A stretch of 64,000 nt of DNA from Roseiarcus sp963732155 (GCA_963732155.1 CAVSYB010000003.1:1-64000); one strand, 5' to 3'. Positions 44,005-53,400 are shown, counted from the stretch's first letter. Made by a program: numbers and translations. Notes: a model not told the origin generated them from the letters alone.

Positions 44005-45618
44005 ATGGATGCTGACGGGCGGACCGTCGCCGCAGCCGGGTCGGTCGGAGGGCCAGCGCCGAGCGCTGCGGATCCCGACGACGATCTCCTGATCGTGCGG
44101 GACGTCTCCAAGCAGTTCGGCGGGACCCAGGCGCTCATTGACGTCAGCATGCGCTTGAACGCCGGAGAAATACTGGCGCTGCTCGGCGAGAACGGCGCGG
44201 GAAAATCGACGCTGATCAAGATTCTCGCCGGGGTCTACTCGCTCGACAAAGGCGGCGTGCTGTTTCGCGGCGCCGACGTTACGGGCTCCCTCAGGCGTCT
44301 GCCCATCGCCTTCATCCACCAGGATCTCGGCCTGATCGATTGGATGACCGTCGCCGAGAATATCTGCATGACTCTCGGCTTTCCCCGCCATCGCGGCCTG
44401 ATCGATTGGACGGCGGCGCGCAAACGCGCTGCCGGCGCGCTTGAAGTGCTCGGCGCCGACATCGATCCCGACGTCAGGATCCAGAACCTGAGCCGGACCG
44501 AAAAATCGCTGGTGGCGATCGCGCGCGCGCTCGCCGCCGAAGCCGAGGTGCTGGTGCTCGACGAACCGACCGCCAGCTTGCCCGCCGATGAAGTGGCGCG
44601 GCTGTTCGCCTGCCTGAGGCGGCTGCGCGCGCGCGGCGTCGCGATGATCTACGTGTCGCACCGGCTGGACGAAGTGTTCGAGATCGCCGACCGGATGGTG
44701 GTGTTGCGCGACGGCCGGGTCGCCGGCGAGCGTCTGGTGGCGCAGACCACGCCCGACGAGGCGATCCTGCTGATTGTCGGCCGCGAGCCGTCGCAGGTTT
44801 TCCGCCGTCCCGCGGAGCGCCGCGGCTCGCCGCGTCTGGCGCTCGAATCGATGTTTGTCGATGTGGTCGGCCCGGTCGATTGCGAGATTCACGCTGGCGA
44901 GATCGTCGGTTTTGTCGGCCTGCGCGGCGCCGGCCAGGAATGCGTCGGCCGGGCGCTGTTCGGCGTCATGCCGACGACCGGGGGACGCGTCCTGCTCGAC
45001 GGCGTCGTGATGGCTGCGGCCTCGCCGCGCGAGGCGATGCGTCGCGGCGTCGATCTGGTCTGCGCCGATCGGGTCGGCGAATCCATCATGCCGAACCTCA
45101 CCGTTCGCGAGAATTTGTTCCTCAATCCGATCGCCGCGGGGCTCAGCCTGCTTTCGATGCTCGGGCCGCGCCGCGAAGGCCGCGCCGCGTTGGAGCTTGG
45201 CCAGCGGGTGGGATTGCGGCCGAATGATCCGACGCTGCCGATCGAACTGCTGTCCGGCGGCAACCAGCAGAAGGTGGTGGTCGGGCGCTGGCTGCATCTG
45301 GCCGCCAAGGTCTACGTGTTCGAGGATCCGACGGCCGGCGTCGACGTCGGCGCCAAGGCGGAGATCTACCGGCTGTTCGATGTGGCTTTGCAGGCGGGAG
45401 CCGCCATCCTGGTCGTCTCGACCGATTTCGAGGAAGTGGCCAAGGTCTGCCATCGCGCCTTGGTGTTCGATCGCGGGCGGGTTGTCGCGGAACTCGCCGC
45501 CGCCGATCTCTCCGTCGAAAACCTGCTTGCCGCCGCTTCCGCCAACATCGGACACTCGGCGGAAGCGGCCGCCGCCGTCTTCCTCGACCAGGCCCGGGGC
45601 GCTCATGCAGTCCATTAA
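44005..45618 (+). CDS. Sugar ABC transporter ATPase, tandem NBD (RbsA type)
   Basis: 537 aa, two nucleotide-binding domains, as in ribose/xylose importers. The first NBD has Walker A GENGAGKST and Walker B VLVLDEPTASLP, but a degenerate signature (LSRTEKSL). The second has a degenerate Walker A (GLRGAGQE, usual for this class), an intact signature LSGGNQQKV and FEDPTAGVDVG, where the Walker B pair reads ED instead of DE. The ATG at 44005 follows GGAGGAGGA. Its end overlaps the permease gene by 14 bp. Confidence 0.9.
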   Translation: MDADGRTVAAAGSVGGPAPSAADPDDDLLIVRDVSKQFGGTQALIDVSMRLNAGEILALLGENGAGKSTLIKILAGVYSLDKGGVLFRGADVTGSLRRLPIAFIHQDLGLIDWMTVAENICMTLGFPRHRGLIDWTAARKRAAGALEVLGADIDPDVRIQNLSRTEKSLVAIARALAAEAEVLVLDEPTASLPADEVARLFACLRRLRARGVAMIYVSHRLDEVFEIADRMVVLRDGRVAGERLVAQTTPDEAILLIVGREPSQVFRRPAERRGSPRLALESMFVDVVGPVDCEIHAGEIVGFVGLRGAGQECVGRALFGVMPTTGGRVLLDGVVMAAASPREAMRRGVDLVCADRVGESIMPNLTVRENLFLNPIAAGLSLLSMLGPRREGRAALELGQRVGLRPNDPTLPIELLSGGNQQKVVVGRWLHLAAKVYVFEDPTAGVDVGAKAEIYRLFDVALQAGAAILVVSTDFEEVAKVCHRALVFDRGRVVAELAAADLSVENLLAAASANIGHSAEAAAAVFLDQARGAHAVH

Positions 45619-46684
45619 GTCGAACGCGCTGGAGCCGACGCGGCCCGAACTGGCGGGGCTTTCGCCTGGGCGAAGGATTTTGCGCCTGGCGCCGGTCTAT
45701 GGGCTTCCCCTTCTGACCCTCGCCTTGATCGTCCTGTTCTCGATCCTGCTGCCCGACACGTTCCCGACCTGGCTCAACGCGCGCTCGATCCTCGCGGATA
45801 AATCGATCGTGGCCCTGCTCGCGCTCGCCGCGACTCTGCCGATGATGGCCGGCCGCATCGATCTGACCGTCGGCTTCGGCATCGTGATGTGGCACATTCT
45901 GGCGATCAGCCTTCAAGTCAAATTCGGCGTCCCATGGCCGATCGCGATCCTGCTGGTGGTTGCCTGCGCCGGGGTCGTCGGCTTCCTCAACGGCGTGCTG
46001 GTCGAGGTGGCGCAGGTCAACTCTTTCGTCGCGACGCTGGGCACTGGCACGATTCTGTACGCGCTCGCGCTTTGGCACACCGACGGGCGCCAGATTGTCG
46101 GCGATCTGCCGCGCGGCTTCCTCGCCATCAACGCGACGTCGGTATTCGGCATCCCCATACCAGCCTTCTATGTGCTGGCGCTCGCGATCGTTCTGTGGAT
46201 CGTCAGCGAGCGGACGCCGCTCGGCCGCTTCATTTACGCCATCGGCGCCAATGAAAAGGCCGCCGCGCTCAACGGCATTCCGGTGCGCAGATATGTTATC
46301 GGCGTTTTCGTCGCCTCGGGCGTCATTACCGGCCTCGCCGGCTGCGTGCTCGGCGCGAAGTTGCGCATCGGCCAAGCGAACGTCGGCCTGGATTTCCTGC
46401 TGCCGGCGCTGGTCGGCGCCTTCCTCGGCTCGACGACGATCAAGCCGGGGCGCGTCAATATCTGGGGCAGCATATTCGGCATTCTCATACTCGCGGTCGG
46501 CATCTCCGGCATCCAGTTGTTTGGCGGCGCCTTCTTCGTCGAGCCCCTTTTCAACGGCGCGACCCTGGTCGTCGCCATCGCGCTTGCCGCGTTCGCGCAG
46601 CGCCGACGCGCCGTCGTCAAGCCGCCGCGCGAAACCACCGCGGCGGGAGCCGGAGAATCCGCGAACGCAGCCAGGGCCGCGTGA
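45605..46684 (+). CDS. Sugar ABC transporter permease (RbsC type)
   Basis: 359 aa, about nine to ten transmembrane helices. The BPD_transp_2 hallmarks are MAGRIDLTVGFGIVMW near the third helix, SFVATLGTGTILYALALW, and RFIYAIGANEKAAALNGIPVRRY (the EAA-like loop). It forms the membrane channel with the preceding ATPase and following binding protein. The start at 45605 lies inside the ATPase gene's end. Confidence 0.9.
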   Translation: MQSIKSNALEPTRPELAGLSPGRRILRLAPVYGLPLLTLALIVLFSILLPDTFPTWLNARSILADKSIVALLALAATLPMMAGRIDLTVGFGIVMWHILAISLQVKFGVPWPIAILLVVACAGVVGFLNGVLVEVAQVNSFVATLGTGTILYALALWHTDGRQIVGDLPRGFLAINATSVFGIPIPAFYVLALAIVLWIVSERTPLGRFIYAIGANEKAAALNGIPVRRYVIGVFVASGVITGLAGCVLGAKLRIGQANVGLDFLLPALVGAFLGSTTIKPGRVNIWGSIFGILILAVGISGIQLFGGAFFVEPLFNGATLVVAIALAAFAQRRRAVVKPPRETTAAGAGESANAARAA

Positions 46685-46753
46685 GGCCTTTGCGTAAACG
46701 CCGGCGACGCCGGCCTGGCGCGAACAGCCGCCAGTCAAATATGGGAGGGAAAC

Positions 46754-47887
46754 ATGGGTACGCCTAACATGATGCTCAAGGGCTTGCTGGCCTCGGTCGG
46801 CGCGCTGACGATCTGCGCGGGCGCGGCGCGCGCGGACGACGCGGCCTATCTGGAGAAGGCGAAAGCATATCTCGCCAACGTCGCCGCGCCGGTCACCAAA
46901 TGGGACGGCCCGACCTCGGGTCCGAAGAGCGTCGGCAAGAAGCTGGTCGTCATCGTCCTCACCGACGGAAACAACGGCGGCGCGCACGGCGCCGCCGACG
47001 GCGCCACGGAAGCCGCCAAAGCGCTCGGCTGGGAGGTGCGCGAGCTCGACGGCAAGGGCTCGGTGCCCGGTCGCGCCACGGCTTTGCAGCAGGCGATCGC
47101 CATGAAGCCGGCCGGCATTCTCAACGCCGGCATCGACAGCAAGGAGCAGGCTCCGCTGTTCGAGCAAGCGGCCTCCGCCGGCATCAAGGTCGTCGGCTGG
47201 CACGCCGGTCCCCAGGCCGGGCCAGACAAGGACATCCCGTCGGTGTTCACCAACGTGACGACCGATCCCGCGGAAGTCGCGGCCTCTGCGGGTTTCGAAG
47301 CGGTCTGGAAGGCCTCGCAGGGCGCGGACTGCGGCGTGATCCTGTTCACGGATTCGATCTACGCCATCGCCACCGCCAAGACGAACTTCTCCAAGGCGGC
47401 CGTCGAAGGCTATTCGAAGTGCAAGGTGCTCGAAGTCGCGGATACGCCGATCGGCGACCTCTCAAACCGCATGGGCCAATTGACGACGTCGCTCCTGTCG
47501 AAATACGGCAAGAAGTGGACCTTCTCGATCGCCGTCAACGACCTCTACTACGACTTCTCGGCGCCCGCGTTGCAGTCGGCGGGCATCGATCCGGCGAGCG
47601 GCTATCCGCAGCAGATCTCGTCGGGCGACGGCTCGGTGCCGGCGTTCAAGCGTATTCGCGACAAGCAATATCAGTTGGCGACCGTCGCCGAGCCGCTCAA
47701 CCTGCAGGGCTGGATCATGGTCGACGAGATGAACCGGGCGCTCGCTGGCGACAAGCCCTCGGGCTTCGTGCCGCATGTGCATCTCTTCACCGCCGAGAAT
47801 CTCGACAAGGACGGCGGACCGGAGAACCGGTTCGATCCCGGCAACGGCTATCGCGACGAATACAAGAAGATCTGGGGCGTGAAGTAA
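46754..47887 (+). CDS. Sugar ABC periplasmic binding protein (RbsB type)
   Basis: 377 aa. A signal peptide (about residues 1-27, ending GAARADD) is followed by a type I periplasmic-binding fold (KLVVIVLTDGNNGGAHGAADGATEAAKALGWEVRELDGKG, then ALQQAIAMKPAGILNAGIDSKEQAPLFEQAASAGIKVVGWHAG). This cluster B binding protein captures a sugar or polyol-like ligand for the ABC importer. GGGAGGG precedes the ATG. It is followed by a strong hairpin and a perfect palindrome before the next gene. Confidence 0.88.
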   Translation: MGTPNMMLKGLLASVGALTICAGAARADDAAYLEKAKAYLANVAAPVTKWDGPTSGPKSVGKKLVVIVLTDGNNGGAHGAADGATEAAKALGWEVRELDGKGSVPGRATALQQAIAMKPAGILNAGIDSKEQAPLFEQAASAGIKVVGWHAGPQAGPDKDIPSVFTNVTTDPAEVAASAGFEAVWKASQGADCGVILFTDSIYAIATAKTNFSKAAVEGYSKCKVLEVADTPIGDLSNRMGQLTTSLLSKYGKKWTFSIAVNDLYYDFSAPALQSAGIDPASGYPQQISSGDGSVPAFKRIRDKQYQLATVAEPLNLQGWIMVDEMNRALAGDKPSGFVPHVHLFTAENLDKDGGPENRFDPGNGYRDEYKKIWGVK

Positions 47888-47909
47888 GCGCGCGAGGGCG
47901 CGGGGCGAG

Positions 47910-47935
47910 ACAGGCGGCGCGGTGCGCCGCCCTGT
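47910..47935 (+). terminator. Strong hairpin after the binding-protein gene
   Basis: ACAGGCGGCGC-GGT-GCGCCGCCCTGT forms an almost perfect stem with one bulge, 22 bp after the binding-protein stop. In ABC operons such hairpins often lower expression of downstream genes or protect the binding-protein message. Confidence 0.6.
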
Positions 47936-47967
47936 TCTCGGTCTCAGACGCCTCGACATGACAGATC

Positions 47968-47989
47968 GCCGGCGCGGGCCCGCGCCGGC
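47968..47989. repeat. Perfect 22-bp GC palindrome
   Basis: GCCGGCGCGGGCCCGCGCCG followed by GC reads the same on both strands. It lies between the binding-protein gene and the first LVIVD gene, 31 bp before the latter's start. It could be a second hairpin or a protein-binding site. Confidence 0.7.
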
Positions 47990-48019
47990 AAAGCAAGAAT
48001 GAACAATGGAGAATTGACA

Positions 48020-49276
48020 ATGGCCAGCGCCGACCTTCCCAAGCCTGACTACGCCACCAGCAACATGCGCCTTGTCGGCTACAGCGATCAGGCCGGCCGC
48101 TGCGACGGCGTGCAGGTCATGGTGCATCGCGGCTACGCCTATGTCGGCCATATCTTCTCGAAGGGCTTCTCGGTCATCGACGTGCGCGACCCGAGCAAGC
48201 CGAAGGTGGTGAAACACGTCGCGGCGCCGCCGAACACCTGGACGCTGCACCTGCAGGCGTTCGATGACCTGCTGCTCGTCATTCACAACAAGGACATGTT
48301 CGCGCAACCCGAACTCGCCGACGAGAAGAACTACTACAAGGGCTCCGTCGATCACCACGCCAAGGAGGAATCGTCGGGCCGGAACTGGTCGGCCGGCATG
48401 GCGGTCTACGACATCGCCAAGCCCGACGATCCCAAGCAGATCGGCTTCATGCCGGTCGCGGGCACCGGGCTGCATCGGCTCTGGTATGTCGGCGGACGCT
48501 GGGCTTACGCCTCGGCGCTGCTCGACGGCTTTTCCGACTACATCCTGATCACCATCGACATGCAGGACCCGAAGAAGCCGACGCTGGCCGGCAAATACTG
48601 GCTGCCGGGCATGAACGTCGCCGCCGGCGAGAAGGCGAACTGGCCGACCAAGAACGGTCGCTTCGGGCTGCACCACGCCATCATCAACGACGACATCGCC
48701 TATTGCAGCTGGCGCGACGCCTGCCTGGCGGTCGTCGACGTCAAGGACAAGGCCAACCCGAAGCTGATCGTCCACAAGGTCTGGGCGCCGCCGTTCGGCG
48801 GCGGCACGCACAACGCCCTGCCCCTGCCCGACCGCAACCTTCTGATCGTCGTCGACGAGACCGTGCTCGACAATCAGGAGGACGGGTTCAAGCCGATCTG
48901 GGTGTTTGACAACCAGGTCAAATCCAACCCGATCAGCATCGCGACCTTCCCGCAGCCGTCGGACAAGAACTATCTGAAGGTCGGCGGCCATTTCGGGCCG
49001 CATAACGTCCATGAAAATCGGCCGGGCAGCTTCGTCAGCTCCGAGACGATCTTCGCCACCTACCAGAACGCCGGCTTGCGCGTCTACGACATCAAGGATC
49101 AGTTCCGGCCGCGGGAAGTTGGCGCGTTCGTGCCGCCGCCGCCCAAAAAGTGGGTCGATCCGCGCCCGAACCGGCCGATCGTGTTGCATTCGGCGGATGT
49201 GTTCGTCGACAAGAACGCGCTCTGCTACGTCACCGATTTCAGCGCCGGGCTGTATATCGTCGAATACAAGGGTTGA
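48020..49276 (+). CDS. LVIVD-repeat beta-propeller protein, first copy
   Basis: 418 aa, no signal peptide. It is a repetitive beta-rich protein with LVIVD-type blades (YAYVGHIFSKGFSVIDVRDPSKPKVV, WSAGMAVYDIAKPDDPKQIGFM, YAYCSWRDACLAVVDVKDKANPKL-like strands), predicted to be a propeller. Histidines at about 44, 77, 152, 218, 219, 264, 324, 328, 331 and 390 (GLHR, GLHHA, GGTHN, HFGPHNVHE, VLHSADV) are all kept in the adjacent paralogue, suggesting a metal site as in other His-based propeller enzymes. ATG 48020 (GGAGA upstream) equalises the length with the paralogue. The function is unknown. Confidence 0.8.
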   Translation: MASADLPKPDYATSNMRLVGYSDQAGRCDGVQVMVHRGYAYVGHIFSKGFSVIDVRDPSKPKVVKHVAAPPNTWTLHLQAFDDLLLVIHNKDMFAQPELADEKNYYKGSVDHHAKEESSGRNWSAGMAVYDIAKPDDPKQIGFMPVAGTGLHRLWYVGGRWAYASALLDGFSDYILITIDMQDPKKPTLAGKYWLPGMNVAAGEKANWPTKNGRFGLHHAIINDDIAYCSWRDACLAVVDVKDKANPKLIVHKVWAPPFGGGTHNALPLPDRNLLIVVDETVLDNQEDGFKPIWVFDNQVKSNPISIATFPQPSDKNYLKVGGHFGPHNVHENRPGSFVSSETIFATYQNAGLRVYDIKDQFRPREVGAFVPPPPKKWVDPRPNRPIVLHSADVFVDKNALCYVTDFSAGLYIVEYKG

Positions 49277-49303
49277 GCCGCCCGACGGGAGAGGACCGAC
49301 CAA

Positions 49304-50563
49304 ATGGCTCACCCCGATCCCCAGAAGGCGAGCTACGCGCGCAACATGCGCCTGATCGGCCATTGCGATCAGGGCGGCCGGTCCGACGGCCAGCAGATCA
49401 TCGTGCGCGACGGCTACGCCTATATCGGTCACGTCTGTTCAAAGGGCTTCTCGGTCATCGACGTTCGCGACCCGACCCGACCCAGGACGGTCAACTACAT
49501 CCAGAACCCGCCCAACACCTGGAGCCTGCATCTCCAGGCGCATGACGACCTCCTCCTCCTCGTTCACGGCCGGGACATGTTCTCCCAGCCCGAAATGGCG
49601 GACGAGCGCAACTATTACAAGCCGAAGGCGGGAACGCACGGCCACGAGGAAGCGCCGCACGCGCGGGACTGGTCCGCCGGCATGGCGGTGTTCGACATCT
49701 CCAGGCCGGCGGAGCCGCGCCAGATCGGCTTCATGCCCGTCGATGGCGCGGGGCTCCATCGCATTTGGTACGTCGGCGGACGCTGGGCCTACGCCTCGGC
49801 GATGCTGGACGGATTTTCCGACTATATTCTCGTCACCATCGACATGCAGGATCCGACCAGGCCGCGAATGGTCGGGCGGTATTGGCTGCCCGGCATGAAC
49901 CTTGCGGCGGGCGAAAAGGGCGACTGGCCGCTGGAGCGCGGGCGCTATGGGCTTCACCATGCGGTGGTCGCCGACGATGTCGCCTATTGCGCCTGGCGCG
50001 ACGGCTGTCTGGTGACGGTGGACGTCGCCGACAAGAGCAATCCGAAACAGATCGTCCACAAGAACTGGTCGCCGCCGTTCGGCGGCGGCACGCATAACTG
50101 CCTGCCCCTGCCCGACCGCGATCTGCTCATCGTTCTCGACGAAGCGGTGCTCGACGGCATGCAAGACGGATTCAAGCCGATCTGGGTGTTCGACAATAAG
50201 GTGAAAGCGAACCCGATCAGCGTCGCCACCTTCCCCCAGCCCGACGACCGGGACTACATCGCGGTCGGCGGACATTTCGGGCCGCATAACATTCACGAGA
50301 ACCGCCCGGGCAGCTTCCAGAGCTCGACGCTGATCTTCGCCACCTACCAGAACGCCGGGGTGCGGGTTTACGACATCAGCGACCAATTCCGCCCGGTCGA
50401 AGTCGGCGCCTGCGTGCCGCCGGCGCCGACAAAGCTGGTCGACCCGCGTCCCAACCGGCCCGTCGTCCTGCATTCGGCCGACGTGTTCGTCGACAAGAAC
50501 GGCGTTTGTTATTGCACCGACTGGAGCGGCGCCGGCCTCTACGTCATGGAGTATGACGGGTGA
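49304..50563 (+). CDS. LVIVD-repeat beta-propeller protein, second copy
   Basis: 419 aa, collinear with the preceding gene product over its whole length (roughly two thirds identical by eye), so the two arose by tandem duplication. The same His set is present (GLHRIWYVGG, GLHHAVV, GGTHNCLPLP, HFGPHNIHENRPG, VLHSADVFVD). Differences concentrate at the N-terminus and in the loop near residue 110 (KPKAGTHGHEEAPHA versus KGSVDHHAKEESSGR). Retention of both copies suggests a heteromer or two substrates. The stop overlaps the next gene's GTG start by 4 bp. Confidence 0.8.
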   Translation: MAHPDPQKASYARNMRLIGHCDQGGRSDGQQIIVRDGYAYIGHVCSKGFSVIDVRDPTRPRTVNYIQNPPNTWSLHLQAHDDLLLLVHGRDMFSQPEMADERNYYKPKAGTHGHEEAPHARDWSAGMAVFDISRPAEPRQIGFMPVDGAGLHRIWYVGGRWAYASAMLDGFSDYILVTIDMQDPTRPRMVGRYWLPGMNLAAGEKGDWPLERGRYGLHHAVVADDVAYCAWRDGCLVTVDVADKSNPKQIVHKNWSPPFGGGTHNCLPLPDRDLLIVLDEAVLDGMQDGFKPIWVFDNKVKANPISVATFPQPDDRDYIAVGGHFGPHNIHENRPGSFQSSTLIFATYQNAGVRVYDISDQFRPVEVGACVPPAPTKLVDPRPNRPVVLHSADVFVDKNGVCYCTDWSGAGLYVMEYDG

Positions 50564-51579
50564 GCGGGCCGCCCGTCGCGCCCTGGCGGGCGCTGGTCTA
50601 TGAACAATACGAGCCGACCGGCAAATCGCTCGACTGGCTGCGCGAGCGGGGCGGCGAGCTGACGCTCGGTTATGCGTTGTGGCGAACGCCGTTCTGGCGC
50701 TATTCCGAGGACGAATTCATCGCCGCCGCTCAAGGCCGAATCGCGGTGATGGGGGCGAGCGGAACGCGCATCACGCGCCGCATCATCGAGGCGCTCCCCG
50801 AGCTTCGCTTCATTTCGAAATTCGGCATCGGCGCGGACAGCATTGATATCGATGCGGCGACCGAGCACGGCGTGCTGGTGGCGAACACGCCCGAAGAATC
50901 GCAAGTGACGACGGTGTGCGAGCATGCGATCGCGATGATGCTGGCGCTCAAGAAGCAATTTCTCGTCTGGACGCCCGAGTTCATGCGCCGCGGCGGCTGG
51001 CGCGGCGAGACTTTCTCCACCTCCATGCTTGGAGCCACCGTCGGCATTGTCGGACTCGGCCGGATCGGGCGAGGCGTCGCCGAGCGTCTCGCCGGCTGGG
51101 GCGTCCGGATCCTCGCCTATGATCCTTTTGCGTCCGCCGCGCCGGCCGGCGTGACGCTGACCGATCTTGCCGCGTTGCTCGAAATGTCGGATGTCGTCAC
51201 GCTGCATGCGACGCCGACGGCCGAGAACCGTCACCTTATCAACGCGCAGGCGCTGGCGCGCATGAAGCCGACCGCCGTTCTGATCAACACCGGGCGCGGT
51301 TCGCTGGTCGACCATGCCGCGCTGAGACGGGCCCTGGCGAGCGGCTCGATCGCAGGAGCCGCGCTCGACGTCTATGAGCGCGAACCGCCGGACCCCGCCG
51401 ATCCGCTCTTCGCGATGCCGAACGTCATCGGCACGCCGCATGTCGCGGCATGGACATGGGACGCGGTGCAGAACGTCGGCTGGCACGGCGCGCGCAACCT
51501 GTGGGCGATGGTCAGCGGCGAAGGAGAGGCCGACATCGTCAACCCAGAGGCGCGCGGCCAAGGCGATCGCCGCAATTAG
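50560..51579 (+). CDS. D-2-hydroxyacid dehydrogenase, second in cluster
   Basis: 339 aa. The NAD motif is GIVGLGRIGRGVAERLAGWGVRILAYDPF. Catalytic residues are Arg in NTGRGSLVD, Glu in DVYEREPP and His in GTPHVAAWT. The GTG start is fixed by the GTGA overlap with the stop of the second LVIVD gene, so its expression is tied to that protein. It differs from the cluster's other member at 39727-40713 and carries a long N-terminal catalytic part. Reduction of a 2-keto acid or oxidation of a D-hydroxy acid is likely. Confidence 0.88.
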   Translation: MSGPPVAPWRALVYEQYEPTGKSLDWLRERGGELTLGYALWRTPFWRYSEDEFIAAAQGRIAVMGASGTRITRRIIEALPELRFISKFGIGADSIDIDAATEHGVLVANTPEESQVTTVCEHAIAMMLALKKQFLVWTPEFMRRGGWRGETFSTSMLGATVGIVGLGRIGRGVAERLAGWGVRILAYDPFASAAPAGVTLTDLAALLEMSDVVTLHATPTAENRHLINAQALARMKPTAVLINTGRGSLVDHAALRRALASGSIAGAALDVYEREPPDPADPLFAMPNVIGTPHVAAWTWDAVQNVGWHGARNLWAMVSGEGEADIVNPEARGQGDRRN

Positions 51580-51773
51580 GCTGGCGCGCGCCTTGCATCG
51601 GGCGGCAGCATGAAGCCGGAGAGAATCGGTTGCGCAACTGTGCCCGACGCGCCGATTCTGCTACTGGAGCCGCTGGCCCAAGACAGGGCGGGCGATCAGC
51701 CTCGAGAACTCAACGAAGACTTCACCTTTCGATGGTGGCGAGAGTTGACGACGACGCGGGAGTGACTTGTTCA

Positions 51774-53348
51774 ATGGATTGGAGCTTTCCCTATTCTTCG
51801 ACGCGTCGGCCGGTGCTCGCCGCCAATTGCGTCGCGACGACCCAGCCGCTGGCCGCCCAGGCGGGCCTGAGCATGCTCTTGAAGGGGGGCAGCGCCGTCG
51901 ACGCCGCCGTGGCGGCGGCGATCGCCTTGACGGTCGTCGAGCCGACGATGAACGGGATAGGCGGCGACGCCTTCGCGATCGTCGCCGAGGGCGGCGAACT
52001 TCACGGGTTGAACGCTTCCGGGCGCGCGCCCGCGGGATGGACGGCGGAACGCTTCGCCGGACGCGACGCGATGCCGGCGACCGGCTGGGATTCGGTCACC
52101 GTTCCCGGCGCCGTCTCCGCCTGGGCGGCGCTACATCGCCGGTTTGGCCGCCTGCCCTTCGAGGCTCTGTTCGATCCCGCCATCCGTTACGCGCGCCACG
52201 GCTTCACGGTCACGCCAGTCGTCGCCGCCCAGTGGCGCAATCAGGTCGAGACGCTGGGGCGCCATCGCGCGTTTGCGGAGATTTTCATGCCTGGCGGGCG
52301 CGCGCCGGGTCCCGGCGAGGTTTTCCGCTGTCCGGAACAAGCGACGACCCTCGAACAGATCGCGGCGACGCAGGGCGAAGCCTTCTATCGCGGCGCCCTC
52401 GCCGAGGCGATCGCCGCCGCTGCGAAGCGCGACGGCGGGGCCTTGTCGCTCGACGATCTTGGCGCGCATGCGCCCGAATGGGTCGCCCCGCTCGGGGTGA
52501 ATTTCAAGGGCTATCGCATCCACGAATTGCCGCCGAACGGTCAGGGCCTCGCGGCTCTGATCGCGTTGGGCGTTCTCGACCGGCTCGATCTCGAAGAACT
52601 CGATGCGGACGGCGCCGACATCCAGCACCTCGAGATCGAGGCGACCAAGCTTGGCATGGCGGACGTCAAGGCCCATGTCGCCGATCCCGACGCGATGCTC
52701 GTCCGCGCCGAGGGGCTGCTGACGAACGACTACCTCGACGAGAGGGCCCGCCAGATTCGTCGCGAGCGGGCGAGCGCGCCCCATCCTGGCCGCCCGCGCG
52801 AGCACGGCACCGTGTATCTCGCCGCTGCCGACGCTGGCGGCATGATGGTCTCCTACATCCAGTCCAACTATCAAGGATTCGGTTCCGGCGTCGTGATCCC
52901 CGGCGCCGGAATCGCGATGAACAACCGCGGGAGATGTTTTGTGCTGGAGCGTGGGCATCCCAATCAGGTCGGCCCGCGCAAGCGCCCGCTCAATACGATC
53001 ATTCCGGGTTTCGCCACCCGGAACGGCGCCCCCGTCGCGGCGTTCGGCGTGATGGGCGGCGCCATGCAGCCGCAGGGTCATGTCCAGGTCGCGACCCGGC
53101 TGTTCGCCAAGGGCCAGAATCCCCAGGCCGCCGCCGACGCCCCGCGCTGGCGCGTCGAGGGCGACAAGATCATGATCGAATCGGCTTGGGACCGCCGCTT
53201 CCGCGACGCTCTGGCCGCCCGCGGACACGACCTCGAAGACGGCGGCTTTCTGGACTTCGGCGCCGCCCAGATCATCTGGCGCCTCGACGAGGCTCGTTAC
53301 GCCGCCGCGTCGGAGAGCCGCCGCGACGGTCAGGCGGTCGGCTTCTGA
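51774..53348 (+). CDS. Gamma-glutamyltransferase-family hydrolase
   Basis: 524 aa Ntn-hydrolase of the GGT family, shorter than periplasmic GGT and lacking a signal peptide, like the YwrD/cephalosporin-acylase-like branch. The N-terminal AAQAGLSMLLKGGSAVDAAVAAAIALTVVEPTMNGIGGDAFAIV is family-typical. The autoprocessing/catalytic Thr lies in REHGTVYLAAAD; later motifs are MNNRGRCFVLERGHPNQVGPRKRPLNTIIPG and FGVMGGAMQPQGHVQV. The substrate may be a gamma-glutamyl or other amide compound. It ends the plus-strand run and faces the opposing catabolic unit. Confidence 0.87.
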   Translation: MDWSFPYSSTRRPVLAANCVATTQPLAAQAGLSMLLKGGSAVDAAVAAAIALTVVEPTMNGIGGDAFAIVAEGGELHGLNASGRAPAGWTAERFAGRDAMPATGWDSVTVPGAVSAWAALHRRFGRLPFEALFDPAIRYARHGFTVTPVVAAQWRNQVETLGRHRAFAEIFMPGGRAPGPGEVFRCPEQATTLEQIAATQGEAFYRGALAEAIAAAAKRDGGALSLDDLGAHAPEWVAPLGVNFKGYRIHELPPNGQGLAALIALGVLDRLDLEELDADGADIQHLEIEATKLGMADVKAHVADPDAMLVRAEGLLTNDYLDERARQIRRERASAPHPGRPREHGTVYLAAADAGGMMVSYIQSNYQGFGSGVVIPGAGIAMNNRGRCFVLERGHPNQVGPRKRPLNTIIPGFATRNGAPVAAFGVMGGAMQPQGHVQVATRLFAKGQNPQAAADAPRWRVEGDKIMIESAWDRRFRDALAARGHDLEDGGFLDFGAAQIIWRLDEARYAAASESRRDGQAVGF

Positions 53349-53400
53349 TCGACCGCGTCATCGCGGGCGGCCGATCCGGACGTCTCGATGGCGCGTGGCG

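Noticed and set aside
45143..47203. 686-residue minus-strand frame
   Set aside because: Antisense of the sugar ABC transporter genes, with low-complexity composition.
47462..49432. 656-residue minus-strand frame
   Set aside because: Antisense of the binding-protein and first LVIVD genes; no motifs or start signal.
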